A stretch of DNA of 64,000 nt. Origin: Phaseolus vulgaris. Taxonomy: Eukaryota > Streptophyta > Magnoliopsida > Fabales > Fabaceae. The notes under the pieces were generated by a model. It saw nothing but the letters and a program-made list of their open reading frames with translations. It searched no databases and was not told the DNA's origin. Positions 11,760 through 24,560 of this stretch are shown here, piece after piece. The stretch covers positions 34,581,253-34,645,252 of the forward strand of contig NC_023755.2 of assembly GCF_000499845.2 (NCBI RefSeq), written 5' to 3'. The first letter of the stretch is position 1; every line of letters starts with the position of its first letter. The translations under genes and the position numbers were made by a program.

Positions 11760-13280
11760 TCAAGGCCTTCCCAAAAGAACATGAGTAGCTTCCATGGGCA
11801 CAACATCACATAATACCTCATCTTTGTATTTTCCAATGGAGAAATGGATGAGGACTTGTTTATTAACAATTATTTCTCCTACTTCACTAAGCCATTGTAA
11901 CTTGTAGGGCTTTGTATGAGAGATAGTAGGCAATCCAAGCTTATCTACTACTCTTGTACTAGCCACATTTGCACAACTACCCCCATCCACTATCAAGGAA
12001 CAAATGTTGTTTTGAATAAGACATCTTGTATGGAAAATATTTTCCCTTTGACTTTCATCAAAAGGTTGTGAAACTTGTCCAAGAAGTCTTCTCACAACTA
12101 ACAAGTCCCCTTCAAGTGGACATTCGCTCTCTTCCTCACTAGATGCATGAGAATGCAATGAATGCTTTGGAGAATCCGAATCATGCTCACTAACTACAAT
12201 GCCCTCATGCATGTACATACTTCGTTTGGAAGGACAATTTGCAGCAATATGACCATAACCCATACATTTAAAGCATTTAGTGTTAGATGTTCTAGTGGGA
12301 GACTTAGGTCTAGAAGTAGATGGCTTAGATTCCTTGGGTTTGAAAGAAGAATCTTTGGAAGGATGTTTAGAAAAAGAAGTTTTGTTTCTCCAAGACTTGG
12401 AGTAGTATCCATCATTGGAAGCATTTTTAAAAGAGTTTTTCTTAGCAAGTTGGGCTTCCACCTTCATTGCAAGATGAACTAAAGAGCCCAATAATGAATA
12501 CTCTTGTAACTCAACAATGTCTTGAATATCCTTCCTAAGACCACTCACAAACCTAGCAACCATGGCTTCTTCACTTTCTTCTAATTCAATTTTAAGCACA
12601 AGCGTCTCAAGCTCCTTATAATATTCATCCACATTTAGCGTGCCTTGTTGAAACCGTTGGAGTCTCAACATGAGGTCTTTCCTAAAATGTGGGGGCACAA
12701 ACCTAGCGCGCATATGATCCTTTAAAGAGTTCCAAGAGTCCACGGGAGGACCCTTGTGATAGATAATGTTCTTTACAATTCCATGCCACCATTTCATGGC
12801 ATAATCACTAAACTCTAGGGTGGCTAGCTTGAGCTTATGCTCATCTTGGATCTCATGGATCTCAAAAAAATTTTCACACTTAGCCTCCCAATCTAAATAC
12901 ACATTTGGATCACTAGAACCATTAAAACAAGGTAGCTTGACCGAAGGAAGCTTGGACTTTGCATCATGGTAGAAGCCATTGCCGTAGTGAATTCTTTCCC
13001 CTTGGTGATGATGTCTTTGTCCATGGACTTGGGGTGGAGGTCTCCTTCTCCTATGCTCATCTTCACGGCCAACATCATTTGAAGAAGCTCTTGAAGATGG
13101 TCTATAAGAATGATGTCCATCATGGATAGAAGGAGATGGTCTAGTTTGTTGGACCTCCATCTTTTGCATTTTCTCCTCCAAGCGTCTAATTGTTCTTTGA
13201 GCTTCATGTAATTCACCAAGAATTGAAGCTTTGGAAGGAGAATTCTGCTTGTAGGATGCATCACTTGAAAAGCCAGCCAT
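11760..13280 (-). CDS. Chromovirus gag - protease
   Basis: A 506-residue protein. Residues 20-45 form a short coiled stretch, 70-95 are Arg/His-rich, and about 105-280 are the gag capsid domain (FNGSSDPNVYLDWEAK, LEFSDYAMKWW). A CCHC zinc knuckle is at C336-C339-H344-C349. The protease active-site strand is IVDGGS with D432; the usual motif is D-S/T-G, so D-G-G is a variation seen in some gypsy elements. The frame ends at TGA 11760-11762, right after LLGRP, a point where related polyproteins usually run on without a break. Gag forms the particle; protease cuts the polyprotein. It lies 120 bases upstream of the first pol ATG in the same frame. Confidence 0.93.
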   Translation of the reverse strand: MAGFSSDASYKQNSPSKASILGELHEAQRTIRRLEEKMQKMEVQQTRPSPSIHDGHHSYRPSSRASSNDVGREDEHRRRRPPPQVHGQRHHHQGERIHYGNGFYHDAKSKLPSVKLPCFNGSSDPNVYLDWEAKCENFFEIHEIQDEHKLKLATLEFSDYAMKWWHGIVKNIIYHKGPPVDSWNSLKDHMRARFVPPHFRKDLMLRLQRFQQGTLNVDEYYKELETLVLKIELEESEEAMVARFVSGLRKDIQDIVELQEYSLLGSLVHLAMKVEAQLAKKNSFKNASNDGYYSKSWRNKTSFSKHPSKDSSFKPKESKPSTSRPKSPTRTSNTKCFKCMGYGHIAANCPSKRSMYMHEGIVVSEHDSDSPKHSLHSHASSEEESECPLEGDLLVVRRLLGQVSQPFDESQRENIFHTRCLIQNNICSLIVDGGSCANVASTRVVDKLGLPTISHTKPYKLQWLSEVGEIIVNKQVLIHFSIGKYKDEVLCDVVPMEATHVLLGRP

Positions 13281-14626
13281 ATGTAATTAAAAACAGCAAA
13301 CACACAAAAACAGCAAACAAGTTAAAAATTAGCAAAAACAGTGAGCTTTTGGCAATGAAACTGCCGAAGTGAACTAAGGCTGAAAAAGATATCACTCTCA
13401 AAGAAATAATGTTCTTGCACCAATCTGATCTTGAAGCCTTGGAATCCTCAAATGAAATATGTCAAAGCAAGCACACCAATCTTAAGAGCAAACCACCACA
13501 AAACCAAAGAAACAATAAAGACAAACAAGAAAAGGTATAAGCAAGGAAAGGTAATTGCAAAAGGAATACTATATGTAAGACAAACTCAAAGAGTAAGAAT
13601 GAAAGACAATCAAGAAAATAAAGAACTCAATGAGAAAAGTAGGCACACAAAAGAATACCTAAGGAAAAGCACTAGAGTAGATGAAGAAAACAAAAATATT
13701 AGCTACTGGAAATTTTATTTTTTTTTTATGCAAACTGTGCTTGATATTCACTGATTTAACTGGAACGTTGTAGAGCGAACTGGATTATGAAATTTATACC
13801 AAAGAAACTTCAAGATGTTAACTCAATAATGGCACTGGAATCAATTAAAAACAGTAAGCCAATTGAGAGAAATAAAGTTTTTAAAATCGCTGCCAGATTA
13901 CCGTATTTTTTTCGGCAGGAATGTACACTTTTTTTATTTTATTTATCATTTTTTGTGTACTTCATATTTTTGAATGATTCTTTTTTCTATTCTTTTCTAA
14001 CACTTTGAATATCTCAAATCCAGAATTTCAGAATTTTACAGTACGTAAATCAATTGCAATAAGGAAAAACAGTAAGCACTTTTTTCAGAAACAGAGGAAT
14101 CCTAATAGGAATAAAAAACAGGATGATGAACTAGCAAAGACATAATAGAAAATGATGTATTGGAACTTGTATAGGTCTAGAATACAAGTATGAACTCAAT
14201 TCTAAAAAGAAAATGCACAAAGGATCAACATCAATTCAGAAAATTATATGACACCAAAGCAAGAAACAATCAAAACAATAAAAGTACTACTAGAAGTAAT
14301 GACATATATGGAATAACATGACTAAGACAAAACTTGACATGATTCAAAAATTAAAAGACACATCACAAATTGTAACAAGTGAAAGGAAGCTTAAGGTAAA
14401 CTCTAGGAAGGATAATGCCATTCCAAAAGAGCAACCATACTCATAAGAATTATGAGTGCCATAAACCTTTCCACAAACACTTGGTGTAAAAGAAAAACAG
14501 CAAGAATACTCAAGTAAAATTCTAAAACAGAAACTTAAATTGCAAGAAATTAAAAAGAGCTCTTGAAATAAAGTGCACACAACTCAACAATTAAACAAGA
14601 ATGAACCTAGGACTCATGATACCACA
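13281..14626 (-). other. Chromovirus 5' leader, untranslated
   Basis: Between the 5' LTR and the gag ATG lie 1346 bases that are A-rich (purine-rich on the plus strand) with no frame resembling a protein. Such leaders usually hold packaging signals. The many short frames on both strands have no known content. Confidence 0.75.
14607..14624 (-). promoter_or_regulatory. Primer binding site, initiator tRNA-Met type
   Basis: Two bases inside the 5' LTR end, the minus strand reads TGGTATCATGAGTCCTAG. The first eight bases equal the complement of the 3' end of plant initiator tRNA-Met (TGGTATCA); the rest diverges from the usual AGAGCC. It is where minus-strand DNA synthesis starts. Confidence 0.75.
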
Positions 14627-15614
14627 TGATGTGATTCCAATAGCCACATAGAACAAGATTCTTGACATTTTTAGGAATCACCTTGAGCTGGAAAATATAG
14701 AGGCACTTTTCTTAGAGTTGGATCATTGTTCTAAGACAAGAACTCACCAATAACTAGTACCAAATCCCAAACTCATTTGGATGAACCAAATATTGTCAAA
14801 TTGAATCAACAAAGAGATTAAAACTGGAATTGACCGAACAGAATTGAACAAATGATCAAATGAACCGAACCAAAACAGAAATTAAAAACAGAAACAGAAC
14901 ATAGTGCTGGAAAAAATAGAAAAACCGAAACTGAAAAATTCAAGAACACAAAGCAACATGAACAATTGAAGAAGAAGAAAGGAAGGAGAAGAGAATGCTC
15001 ATGAAGATGGAAGGAGGATGGATGATCTCGCCACTAGAAGTGTGGAATGCTCCTAGATGAGAGTGATGCCGCCACTTGAGGACTCCATTGATCCATCAAG
15101 ATAAGACTAGAGAAGAAGGCTCCAAAAGCTCTCCAAAGGTCACTCAAAATTTGAGTAGAGTTTTCTTAGATTAATTCCAATCTGAAAAATAAAAAGAGAG
15201 CACCTCTATTTATAGCCTAAGGTGCTGAAATATAAGCTACACAAATTCAAAAAAACTCCCTCCCAAAAAGCTTCTAGAATTTGCGCCTAAAACAAAGCAT
15301 GAGGAAGGTGTGACCTCTTCCTTCACTTTGGCACCTCCTTTTCTACTCCTACACCTATCTACTAACACACCCCCCCCCCTAAGACTCCTAACTAAAGACT
15401 AAAAGAGGTTTCTAATGTTTCCCTCTAAGCACCTTCAACTAAAGAAATTACAAAAAGAGAAAATAAATGTCCTCTAGCTCCCAAAGCTTTGAACATGCTT
15501 CTTGTAATCCTTTGAGGTGGACTTTGACCTCCATGGGCGTCTTCTATTTGTGCCTCCACCTCCTCTTGATCTTGTTGATTGGCCTCCATGTCCTCTTAGG
15601 CTTGATCTCCATCA
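14627..15614 (-). repeat. 5' LTR of the chromovirus (988 bp)
   Basis: Same sequence as 7848-8832 apart from two substitutions and three extra C near 15367-15380. It precedes gag on the minus strand, so it carries the active promoter. Confidence 0.97.
15206..15215 (-). promoter_or_regulatory. TATA box in the 5' LTR
   Basis: CTATAAATAG on the minus strand is a near-consensus TATA box, at 400 bases from the LTR's outer end. The identical copy in the 3' LTR is at 8427-8436. Confidence 0.65.
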
Positions 15615-15619
15615 AAACC
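15615..15619. repeat. Target site duplication AAACC, right copy
   Basis: Five bases after the right LTR; identical to 7843-7847. Confidence 0.95.
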
Positions 15620-17639
15620 TTTCCTCATAAGCCTCCAGATCAGTCTGAAGCTTATGTATTTTGACCTGAAAACAAATTCTATTATTCAGGAGAACAAATC
15701 CAACAAATGAAGCAGGATCATATAGATGAAGATTTTAACACAGAGCTAGATAACTTTATTTTGTTTTCTGTTTATTTACTTATTTGATTATTTTGTTTTA
15801 TTTTTATTTTATTTTATTTTTTATGGTTTGAATATTCCTGAATTATATCTTGATTTATTTTTAGTTTTAATATAATTTGTTTTTTAGTTTAATTTTCGCA
15901 AATAAAAAAGAACTAAAATATTATTTTTGAATTATGAAAAAAATTGTGTTTAAATGTTAAATAGTGAGATGAATTAGATACAGGTTAAAATAAATATATA
16001 ATTAAATATATAATTAAATCTCTATCTAAATGTAATTAAGATTGTGATACACAAAAATTTAAGAAAGTAAAGCTAATTAGAGATCCATGCATTTTATTGA
16101 TAATCTAAATTAAAAAAAATGTTATAAATAATGGTGTTAGTGTTATATATTAGGTAGATAGTTACTGGCTTGTTGACTAAGTGCTTATAACATTATAAAT
16201 AGTAACAATATATTGTGATACTGTGTAATTCAATATTTAAATCTCATGTTGTTTTTTTCTATTCTTTGTGACTTTTGATGATGATTTTTAATTGATAATA
16301 AGTGACATAAAACTTCTAAACTCAAAATTATCACCTTTTCCAATACTTAAACAAGGTTAAAAAAACTTGACAAATCCATTTAATGATATTGCCCTCGTTC
16401 AAATCATTTAATGACTCAATTAAGTTATCTTGTGATTTAATATTATTATGTAAATATTATTTATTTAAAGCATCATAATAATGTCATCAAAGAAGTTGAA
16501 AGAAATTTCTTAAAAATAAAAATCAGTTGAAGTAGCTCTCATAACAATAATAGCACACTAAAATTAAAACTTAAAAGTAAAAAGTTAGACATAAATATCT
16601 CATCTTTAAAAACTGTAAAATAGATATTAAATATATGTTCAAGGTCCTGGCATGAACAAAATCTTTTACCGTTAACTACATCAATCAAACAACACCCTAC
16701 ATCAATCAAAACAACACCATATTGTATTTGATATGTTAATTGTATTTATAAGTATGATGAAGTTGCTATTTAAAGTCCGTCCATTTTTTGGGGGATTATT
16801 CTCTGGGGTCATTTTTTTCTTCATCGCCATACATGACTATTTACGTCTTTTTTCTAAGTGGGTTTTAATTTCCACGGTTGTAAAACTAGATTTACTAATG
16901 CACATGATCCTTGAAGTACTTTTGTGACACCATATTCACATCTGATTTAGTATTGAATATGATGAAATTATTTTATGTTAGTACTTGAATTTTTAAAATA
17001 TAATAAAATATAAAATATCTTTATTAATTTACCTTTTATCTATTTTATTATCAAAATTCTGTATTCGTTACAAATAAATATTTATGCATTTAATTATTGT
17101 ACTTTCTGTAATTGTTCTGATAAATATTATCTAAGACAATCTTAAAAAAACCTTTGACAAATAAAAAATAGAATCAGAACTCAATTTCAACTAAGGTCAT
17201 GCTTATTAAATCAATTCCACCCTCATCTACAATTGCTATTCACCTTGTTAACATAATGCAATATTATAGAAAGTATTCATCATTCATTTGTAAAATTAAC
17301 GATTCTTTGTAAAGCCTGACTTTAAAGTTTTTCTTTTTTTTGAATTTTCAGCCAAATCATTATTATGTGGGACTGAAAAACCTGTTCTGCACCTCCATTC
17401 TGTTTCAACTTCTCTGTAGACATTAAAAGAAAATAAGTGGAGTATATAAATTAAAAGAATATTCACTGCCATCGGCATGGATCACGTCAGCTTATACAAA
17501 ATACAATCGTCCCCATTGTTCAATGGGCACAGAACGCAGACATGAGAAATCTAGAACCAATGCACTTGATGTTTTACAGGCCTAATATAAACACCTTGAA
17601 GTGTCAAAAAATTGCCATCTTAAGAAAGGATCTTTCCTA
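15620..17639. other. AT-rich intergenic DNA
   Basis: The first 170 bases may continue the interrupted gypsy remnant. After that the sequence is AT-rich with T- and A-runs and no frame of recognisable content on either strand. The right part forms the downstream flank of aconitase. Confidence 0.6.
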
Positions 17640-17645
17640 TTTATT
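17640..17645 (-). terminator. Possible poly(A) signal of aconitase
   Basis: AATAAA on the minus strand, 86 bases past the stop codon. Plant signals are weak, so the site is only a candidate. Confidence 0.35.
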
Positions 17646-17730
17646 GAATTTAATTTATCTCATTATATTACCACTCGAAAGGTGTACACGCGGTGGCAAC
17701 AGCATTTAACATTTTCCATCAACGATGACT

Positions 17731-20700
17731 TCACTGCTTAATGAGGTTCCTGATCACATACGGAAGTATACCCCCATGGTTAAAGTAAGCAAGTTCCACC
17801 TGTAAATATAAGGGTGTTACACAATAATCTACGGACAAGCTTTTGGAAGGCTTAAAAATGGTGCTCAGGCCCGAGCGAAACCCAGTAGTAGACCACAGTT
17901 TACATTAAATTGCATCAACGAACAAACATGAATAAGGGACATGCTTAAATTACCTCAGTGTCGAAGCGAGCTGTGCAGGTGAAAGATTTTCCATTATCCG
18001 TTGTTACGGTGACATCTTGGCCAGGCCTTATCTCGCTGATTTTACTCGGGAGGTCAATAGTATAACGTTCGTGGCCGGTCAATCCTAATGTGTCAGCGTC
18101 CTCACCAGATTTAAAGCACAGAGGAATAATACCCATTCCTACCAAATTACTACGATGAATTCTCTCAAAACTTTTAGCTATCACAGCTTTGACACCCTGT
18201 CAGAAATATGTACACGTTATCAAGTCAGGAATAAGTCTCGAGACATGTCACGAAAACCACCAAATGACTAGCTATATAAGACTCACCAATAGCATGGGAC
18301 CCTTGGCGGCCCAATCTCTGGAACTCCCACTACCATACTCAGCTCCAGCCAGAACAATGGTGTCCTTCCCCTCGGCCTTGTATCTCTGGCATAAAAGAAA
18401 ATTCATGGGGATTAGAACCTTAAAAGGGCTAAAATCAGACTGTTTATCTCATTGTCCTAGCACAAAGGTCCACTAGTTCTAATATTGGTGGATAAAAAAT
18501 ATTTTACTTTTCATATTAAGGTAACCAGTGGATTTTGATCCTTTCTCAAGTCTAAGTCTGTATTTGGTGTAGAAGTTTACTGGTTTAAAATCTACTTAAA
18601 GATAAAATAACTATAAAAACATAAATTGTTTCATAGTTTTCATTTCTTTAAACTTGAGAGAAAACCCTAGAACTGGTTGGGGGCAGCAGATAGTGAGGAG
18701 GGAGAGTAAGGAGTGGAGAAGAAAGAGGAATTAGTTTTTTTTCTAAAAGCTCCTTCATTCAGTTCTTTTTTCCTTTTCTTCAATAAATGTTAAACTGTTT
18801 AATTTTTTAAAAACTGTTTAGAAAATACATTATTGTCCTCAAAGGGGGAGGGTCCAATAATAGGAGATTTTGTTGCAATTAGCCTTGCAGTCATTGCAAC
18901 AAGTCATGAATTTGTGATTACCTATTTTAATTATTAATAAGCAAGACCGAATAATTTATGTATATAACATGCATTATAAAGAAAATTCAACAACGTTTTT
19001 CCTCATCAACAAATGGTTGTTAGTTTAAATTTTGGAAAGTAACTTAGGAAACAAGGTCAAAAAATATCATGAAATAAAAAGTCAGTCACTTAAAGTTAAA
19101 AAGCAGCAAAAAAGGGAAAGTTATACTTAGTACATAATTTACCTGCGCTGCATCAAACACATAAAGCTTCTCCCCGGTGGGAATGTGAACTGTCTTGGCG
19201 CCGACCTCCCCATTCAAGAGCTTGTTAACAAGACGAATGTTTGCAAAAGTTCCCCTCGCCATCACTTCATCATTGCCACGGCGACTTCCATATGAATTGA
19301 AGTCCTTTTGTTCCACCCCTCGCTCCAGAAGGTATTTTGCAGCAGGACTGTCCTTGTTAATGTTTCCAGCAGGAGAAATGTGATCAGTTGTTATGCTGTC
19401 ACCAAAATTCAGCAGACAGTAGGCATCTTTCACACCATGAGCTCCAGGAGGATCCATGGTCATGCCCTTGAAGTATGGAGGTTCATGAATATATGTTGAC
19501 TTGGGGTCCCATGAGTACAGGGTCTCAGCAGGGACTTGCAGTTGGTTCCACATTGTGTTACCTTTGGTAATAGCTTCATATGTACTTCGGAACATGTCAG
19601 GCAACACACTGGATTGAACAGCCTATGAATCAAGTAATCAAAGTTAATCTCACTACACAGTCAAGTCTGTAAATTTTACATAATGAGGAAAGAGAACATC
19701 ATTTACATCTGCAATTTCTTGAGTGGATGGCCAAACATCCCTCAAGAAAATATTCTTTCCATCCTTCCCTGTTCCTATTGGCTCCTTTTCAAAGTCAATG
19801 TCAACCTGGAAATTCAACCAAAAGGTAATTGATAGGTTAACTGTGTATACACTCCAAGGGCATGTTTAGTTTCAGGAAAAAAAAAATCATTTTTACTTTT
19901 AGTTACAAAAATGTCATCGTATTTCAACTTCGTTTCTTATTTACAAATGTCAGTATAATAAACAATAAAACAAGAAGTTTCCACCACTTCATATACAAAT
20001 ATTTAAAAACAAAAAAATGAAAACATGACATTTTTGTGGTCAACCGTGAAAACAAAAAATGGAAATAAAAAACACCTCGACTAAATAGGTCCTATATTTC
20101 ATCGACCTTAACAGACCAGTTAATAAAAATGAATCCAACGTACTAAAACAATGTTATAGTTGGCAGAAAACGGGGGCATATTAGTGGGAGACATAGCACC
20201 CAATGTCAGAAGAAAAAATAAAAACAGCCTAAGCCCATAGCCAATTGTAAGTCAAGAGCCAAAGTTCTGGATATAAAAATCCTAAAAATTTGATAGATAA
20301 TTGAAAATAACACATACAGCACTGGATTTGAATTCAGCTTAAATCTACTATATTAGAAATAGCATGAACCAGAACATGGATATATAAGAAGAGGATGGAC
20401 CAGACAAGACAACATCAATGCCTGTGGTTAGCCTCTAGAACAGCAGTTTTAACATATCAGTTTTGTTTCTTCCAACAAAGTACTTGGCACTCACAATCTA
20501 ACTATTCTTAATAACAACATGTGAAAATCAGACAATATGAAAGAAGCAAAAATAAAGAATCAAAACCCTTTTATATACACAATAGAAATATGGAATAGGG
20601 AAACATACTGTGCCAGCAAGAGCATAAGCAACAACTAGAGGTGGTGACGCAAGGTAGTTAGCTCTTGTCAAGGGGTGCACACGGCCCTCAAAATTGCGGT

Positions 20701-23700
20701 TCCCAGACAACACAGCAGAAGCCACTATATCTGCCCAAGACAATTATAAGAATTTAATCAGTACAGAAAATATTAAGCAGAATCCAATTAGGAGTTTATC
20801 AAAAAGTCATAAGCAAGACAATTGCAAGAATGACACAATTTAGATATTTGATATCTCACTTACCGTTTTCAGATATGGCAGAAGCAACTGACTGGTCCAG
20901 TTCCCCAGAATTGCCAATACATGTGGTACAGCCAAATCCAACAATATTGAAACCCTGCTCATTTAGATACTTTTGCAGGCCACTGACCAGAAAATATAAA
21001 ACAAGTTCAAATTTAGTATACATTTCTCAAGAATTGTGCAAACTGGACAGGGAAGTACATTTATAATACAAATTACAAAATTGATATTCTACTATGAAGT
21101 GTGAAGTACCTCTTTAGTAGATATTTTGTAACAACTCCAGATCCAGGAGCAAGACTTGTTTTTACCCACGGCTTAACCTGGCAACCAGTGAAAACGTCAA
21201 CAATTACTATCTAGAAAAGGACAGCATAAATTGAATACAATTTGTCACTTCTAGAAGGGGCAGGAAAACTGGACAACATCATCTAAGCACATGTTTAGAA
21301 GTACCATAATGACAGTTTCTAACATTTATTTTGGTGCCTAACCTTCAAACCAAGCTCATGAGCCTTCTTTGCTACAAGACCAGCCCCAAGCATAACACTT
21401 GGGTTTGATGTATTTGTACAGCTTGTGATTGCAGCAATCACAACACTGCCATGCTTGATCTCCGCTGGCTGCCCATGAAAATCAAATTTTGCAACTTTTC
21501 CTTGCACGTCTTTTGGTATAGCAAATCCCTGAACTCAAAAAAATGCAAGAAGATTAAACTGCTGCATGCTTTTTTATGACAGCAACTGTGTCACCTAGTT
21601 AAAGTCTACAACTTGAAACATTCAGAAACACTAATATTAGAAAAAAGATTAATTTCTCTCGTTCTTATTATCATAATCTTTCTGAAATCTTGGTGCAGTG
21701 ATCGTAGAAAATAAGAAATATAATAGAGAAAGAATAATATTCAGGAAATAGGACTCACTTCAGGTCAAACCTATTTTAAATCCAAGTTTCAAGAAACAAA
21801 ATGGCAATTTCTTTCTCTTAACATAATGTTGTCATTTCTCTTGTGCACTGGGTGGGGGGCTACTTATAATGCTACCATTTGATTGTCCAAGTTTTAAGAA
21901 ACAAAACATATAATTCAGTAAACATGACTCAATTCACCTCAGGTAATATCCAACATATCTTAAATCCAAGTTTCAGGAAACAAAAAATGGCAATTTCTTT
22001 CCCATAACATAATGTTGTCATTTTTCTTGTACACTGGCTGGGGCTATTTATAATGCTACCATTTGATAGTCCAAGTTTTTAGAGACAAAGTCATATAATT
22101 CATTGAACCGTAAGGAAATTTGTGTTAGATGCAACAATTTGAACTTCCGTTTGTGATTATCATTTAGGTATACGTTAGTTTTAAGTCACCATGGACACTC
22201 AAAAAGAGACAGCAAACTTAACCTAGTTACTTGACCATCACAGCATTACTAACCTTAAATCCCACTTTGTTGTCTAGACAAGAATGCCAATCAGCCTTCA
22301 TTTCTTTCAAAGGCACCCGATCATGAGGTCTGCAAGGAATATTCAGTACGAATTACCACATATTATAAAGCAGAAATTTTTAAACCCACATTAAATACAA
22401 AACATGCTTTGCAAAAGGGAAGTGTCTTACCTCTTGGGTCCCGAGATGCATGGTTCGACTTCGTCAAGGTTCAATTCGAGATAGGATGAATAAACTCTGT
22501 CCGGTTGAGGCTGTATTTACAGCGAATAAATTAGTGATCCATACCCAGACATTTACACATTTGTTTTGTCCAAAAGGTGTACATAGGGTATTCAACTAGT
22601 ATTACCTCATTATAGTCAATAAACAATTTGTTTTGCCTGAGATAGGCCTCTATCATTGCCACCTACAATGTCAAAAATGAAATATAAGAAATCCTACAAG
22701 CATTTCACATCATTGGAAAATAATGAGTTTGTACTTACAGTCTCATCACTTCTTCCAGTTAACTTGAGGTATTGTAATGTTACGTGGTCTACAGGGAAGA
22801 AGCCCATGGTTGCACCATATTCAGGAGACATATTGGCAATTGTGGCCCTATCGGCTAATGATAACTCACCCATACCATCACCTATAGAACAAAACCATGA
22901 ATACCATTAAATAGCCGGGACATTCAGCATAAGCTAAAAAATTTGAGGAAATGCAAGTAGGGCTAATTACCATAAAATTCAACAAATTTCCCCACAACAC
23001 CATGTTTCCTAAGAATTTGTGTCACAGTTAGAACCAAGTCAGTTGCTGTAACTCCATTGCGCAACTTTCCAGATAACTTGAACCCAACAACACCAGGTAA
23101 CACCATGCTCATAGGCTGTCATTATCAAAGTACAGAGCATTAGAAACACCACTGTATCTAAACTTCTTCATGAACTAATTTTGAGTTAAAGAATAAAAAC
23201 ACGTAATTCTAAAGAACAATTTATCAGAAGTCATCACATTTATAGGGAAGGACAATATTAAAATCAAAACACATCCATCACAAATAAACCAAAATTTGGA
23301 AGTAGATATACCTGGCCAAGCATTGCTGCCTCTGCTTCTATACCCCCAACACCCCATCCAGCAACTCCAAGCCCATCAATCATTGTTGTATGTGAATCAG
23401 TCCCAACAACACTGTCCGGATAGAGCAAGCCTTCATTGTTGAAAACAACACGTCCAAGATATTCAAGATTGACCTACAACAAGACATAACAAATCCCCGG
23501 TATTAACAATAAAGAAATAACAATAAATAACCATAAAATATATATTCCATGACATTATTATTAATGTCTGGTTAGAACTTACTTGATGTACTATACCAGA
23601 ACCGGGAGGGACAACAAGCATGTTACGGAAAGCATTAGACCCCCATTTAAGAAAAGCAAATCTCTCCTGGTTTCTCTGGAACTCGAGCTCCATATTGGCC

Positions 23701-24514
23701 TGCACTGCATTCTCTGACCTTGCTACATCAACTTGAACTGAATGATCAATGACAAGATCAACAGGAACCTGGCAACAATTATAGCCAAGAGTCAGAAACA
23801 CTTGTACTATAACAAACATGGCATATAGGGGAAATATGGCCATGGGGAGGTTATTTGTTAAATTTCTATAAATCAAAATAATTAGGTTCAACAGTTAGGT
23901 TTAAACTGTGTTTAGTAATTACTCAAACTTCAAAGAAATAGTTCTTGTAGATTCACTTTAAGAGAAAATTAGTTCAATAAAATCCTCCATTACCATGATT
24001 TTTAAAATTATTACAAAATATCTGGTTTTTGAAATAGCAAAATTACCTGTCTAAGAAATTAAAATAGCTTGCGATGCATGCAACAGCACAAGTTTCTTGG
24101 AAATAATATAATAAAAAATCCTACACAGTTAATCTAATCATTAAAGTTTCCATATTAGTCTCACTCTCAAACATCTCTTACCACTTACAACTTCAAAAAC
24201 AATTCAGTAAACAACATTTGATCTTAAGCAAATTCAAAAATAAAATTTTATACATGTTAAGTATAATTTCTTATCAATTAGTATTGAGCATAGTATTAGA
24301 GAAACTAGTTTTTAATTGAGCGCATAAACTCCCTCAAAAGTTATTTTGATTGTAAATTAGCACTGGCTGCATGGCTCAACATATAAACAAATGGTTTTAC
24401 TATCTATGAGACCCTGCTAGTATCATAATTAGAAAATTTTTTAAATGTATATACATAGTAAATCAGGAGAAAATCTTATCTATCTATATCTATATCTTTA
24501 TCTATATCTATATC

Positions 24515-24560
<46 letters not shown>

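Larger units (their letters stand above)
7848..15614 (-). mobile_element. Complete, young CRM-like chromovirus (Ty3/gypsy LTR retrotransposon)
   Basis: The element is 7767 bp long, bounded by TG...CA LTRs and a perfect 5-bp target duplication. Coding runs on the minus strand: right LTR (5'), primer binding site, a 1.35-kb leader, gag-protease, reverse transcriptase-RNase H-integrase, polypurine tract, left LTR (3'). The pol frame runs through the polypurine tract into the 3' LTR, and the protein tail carries a [13 protein letters not shown] stretch like the 'ITRAR' tail I associate with CRM-clade chromoviruses. LTRs differ at two sites (T/C near 7987/14766 and G/A near 8818/15599) plus a run of 7 versus 10 C. 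All structural parts are present; one in-frame stop separates gag-protease from the rest. It interrupts the Athila-like remnant. Confidence 0.97.

Noticed and set aside
23463..23891. Long minus-strand frame over 23463-23891 as a separate gene
   Set aside because: It is aconitase exon 5 (23583-23768) with read-through into both introns.
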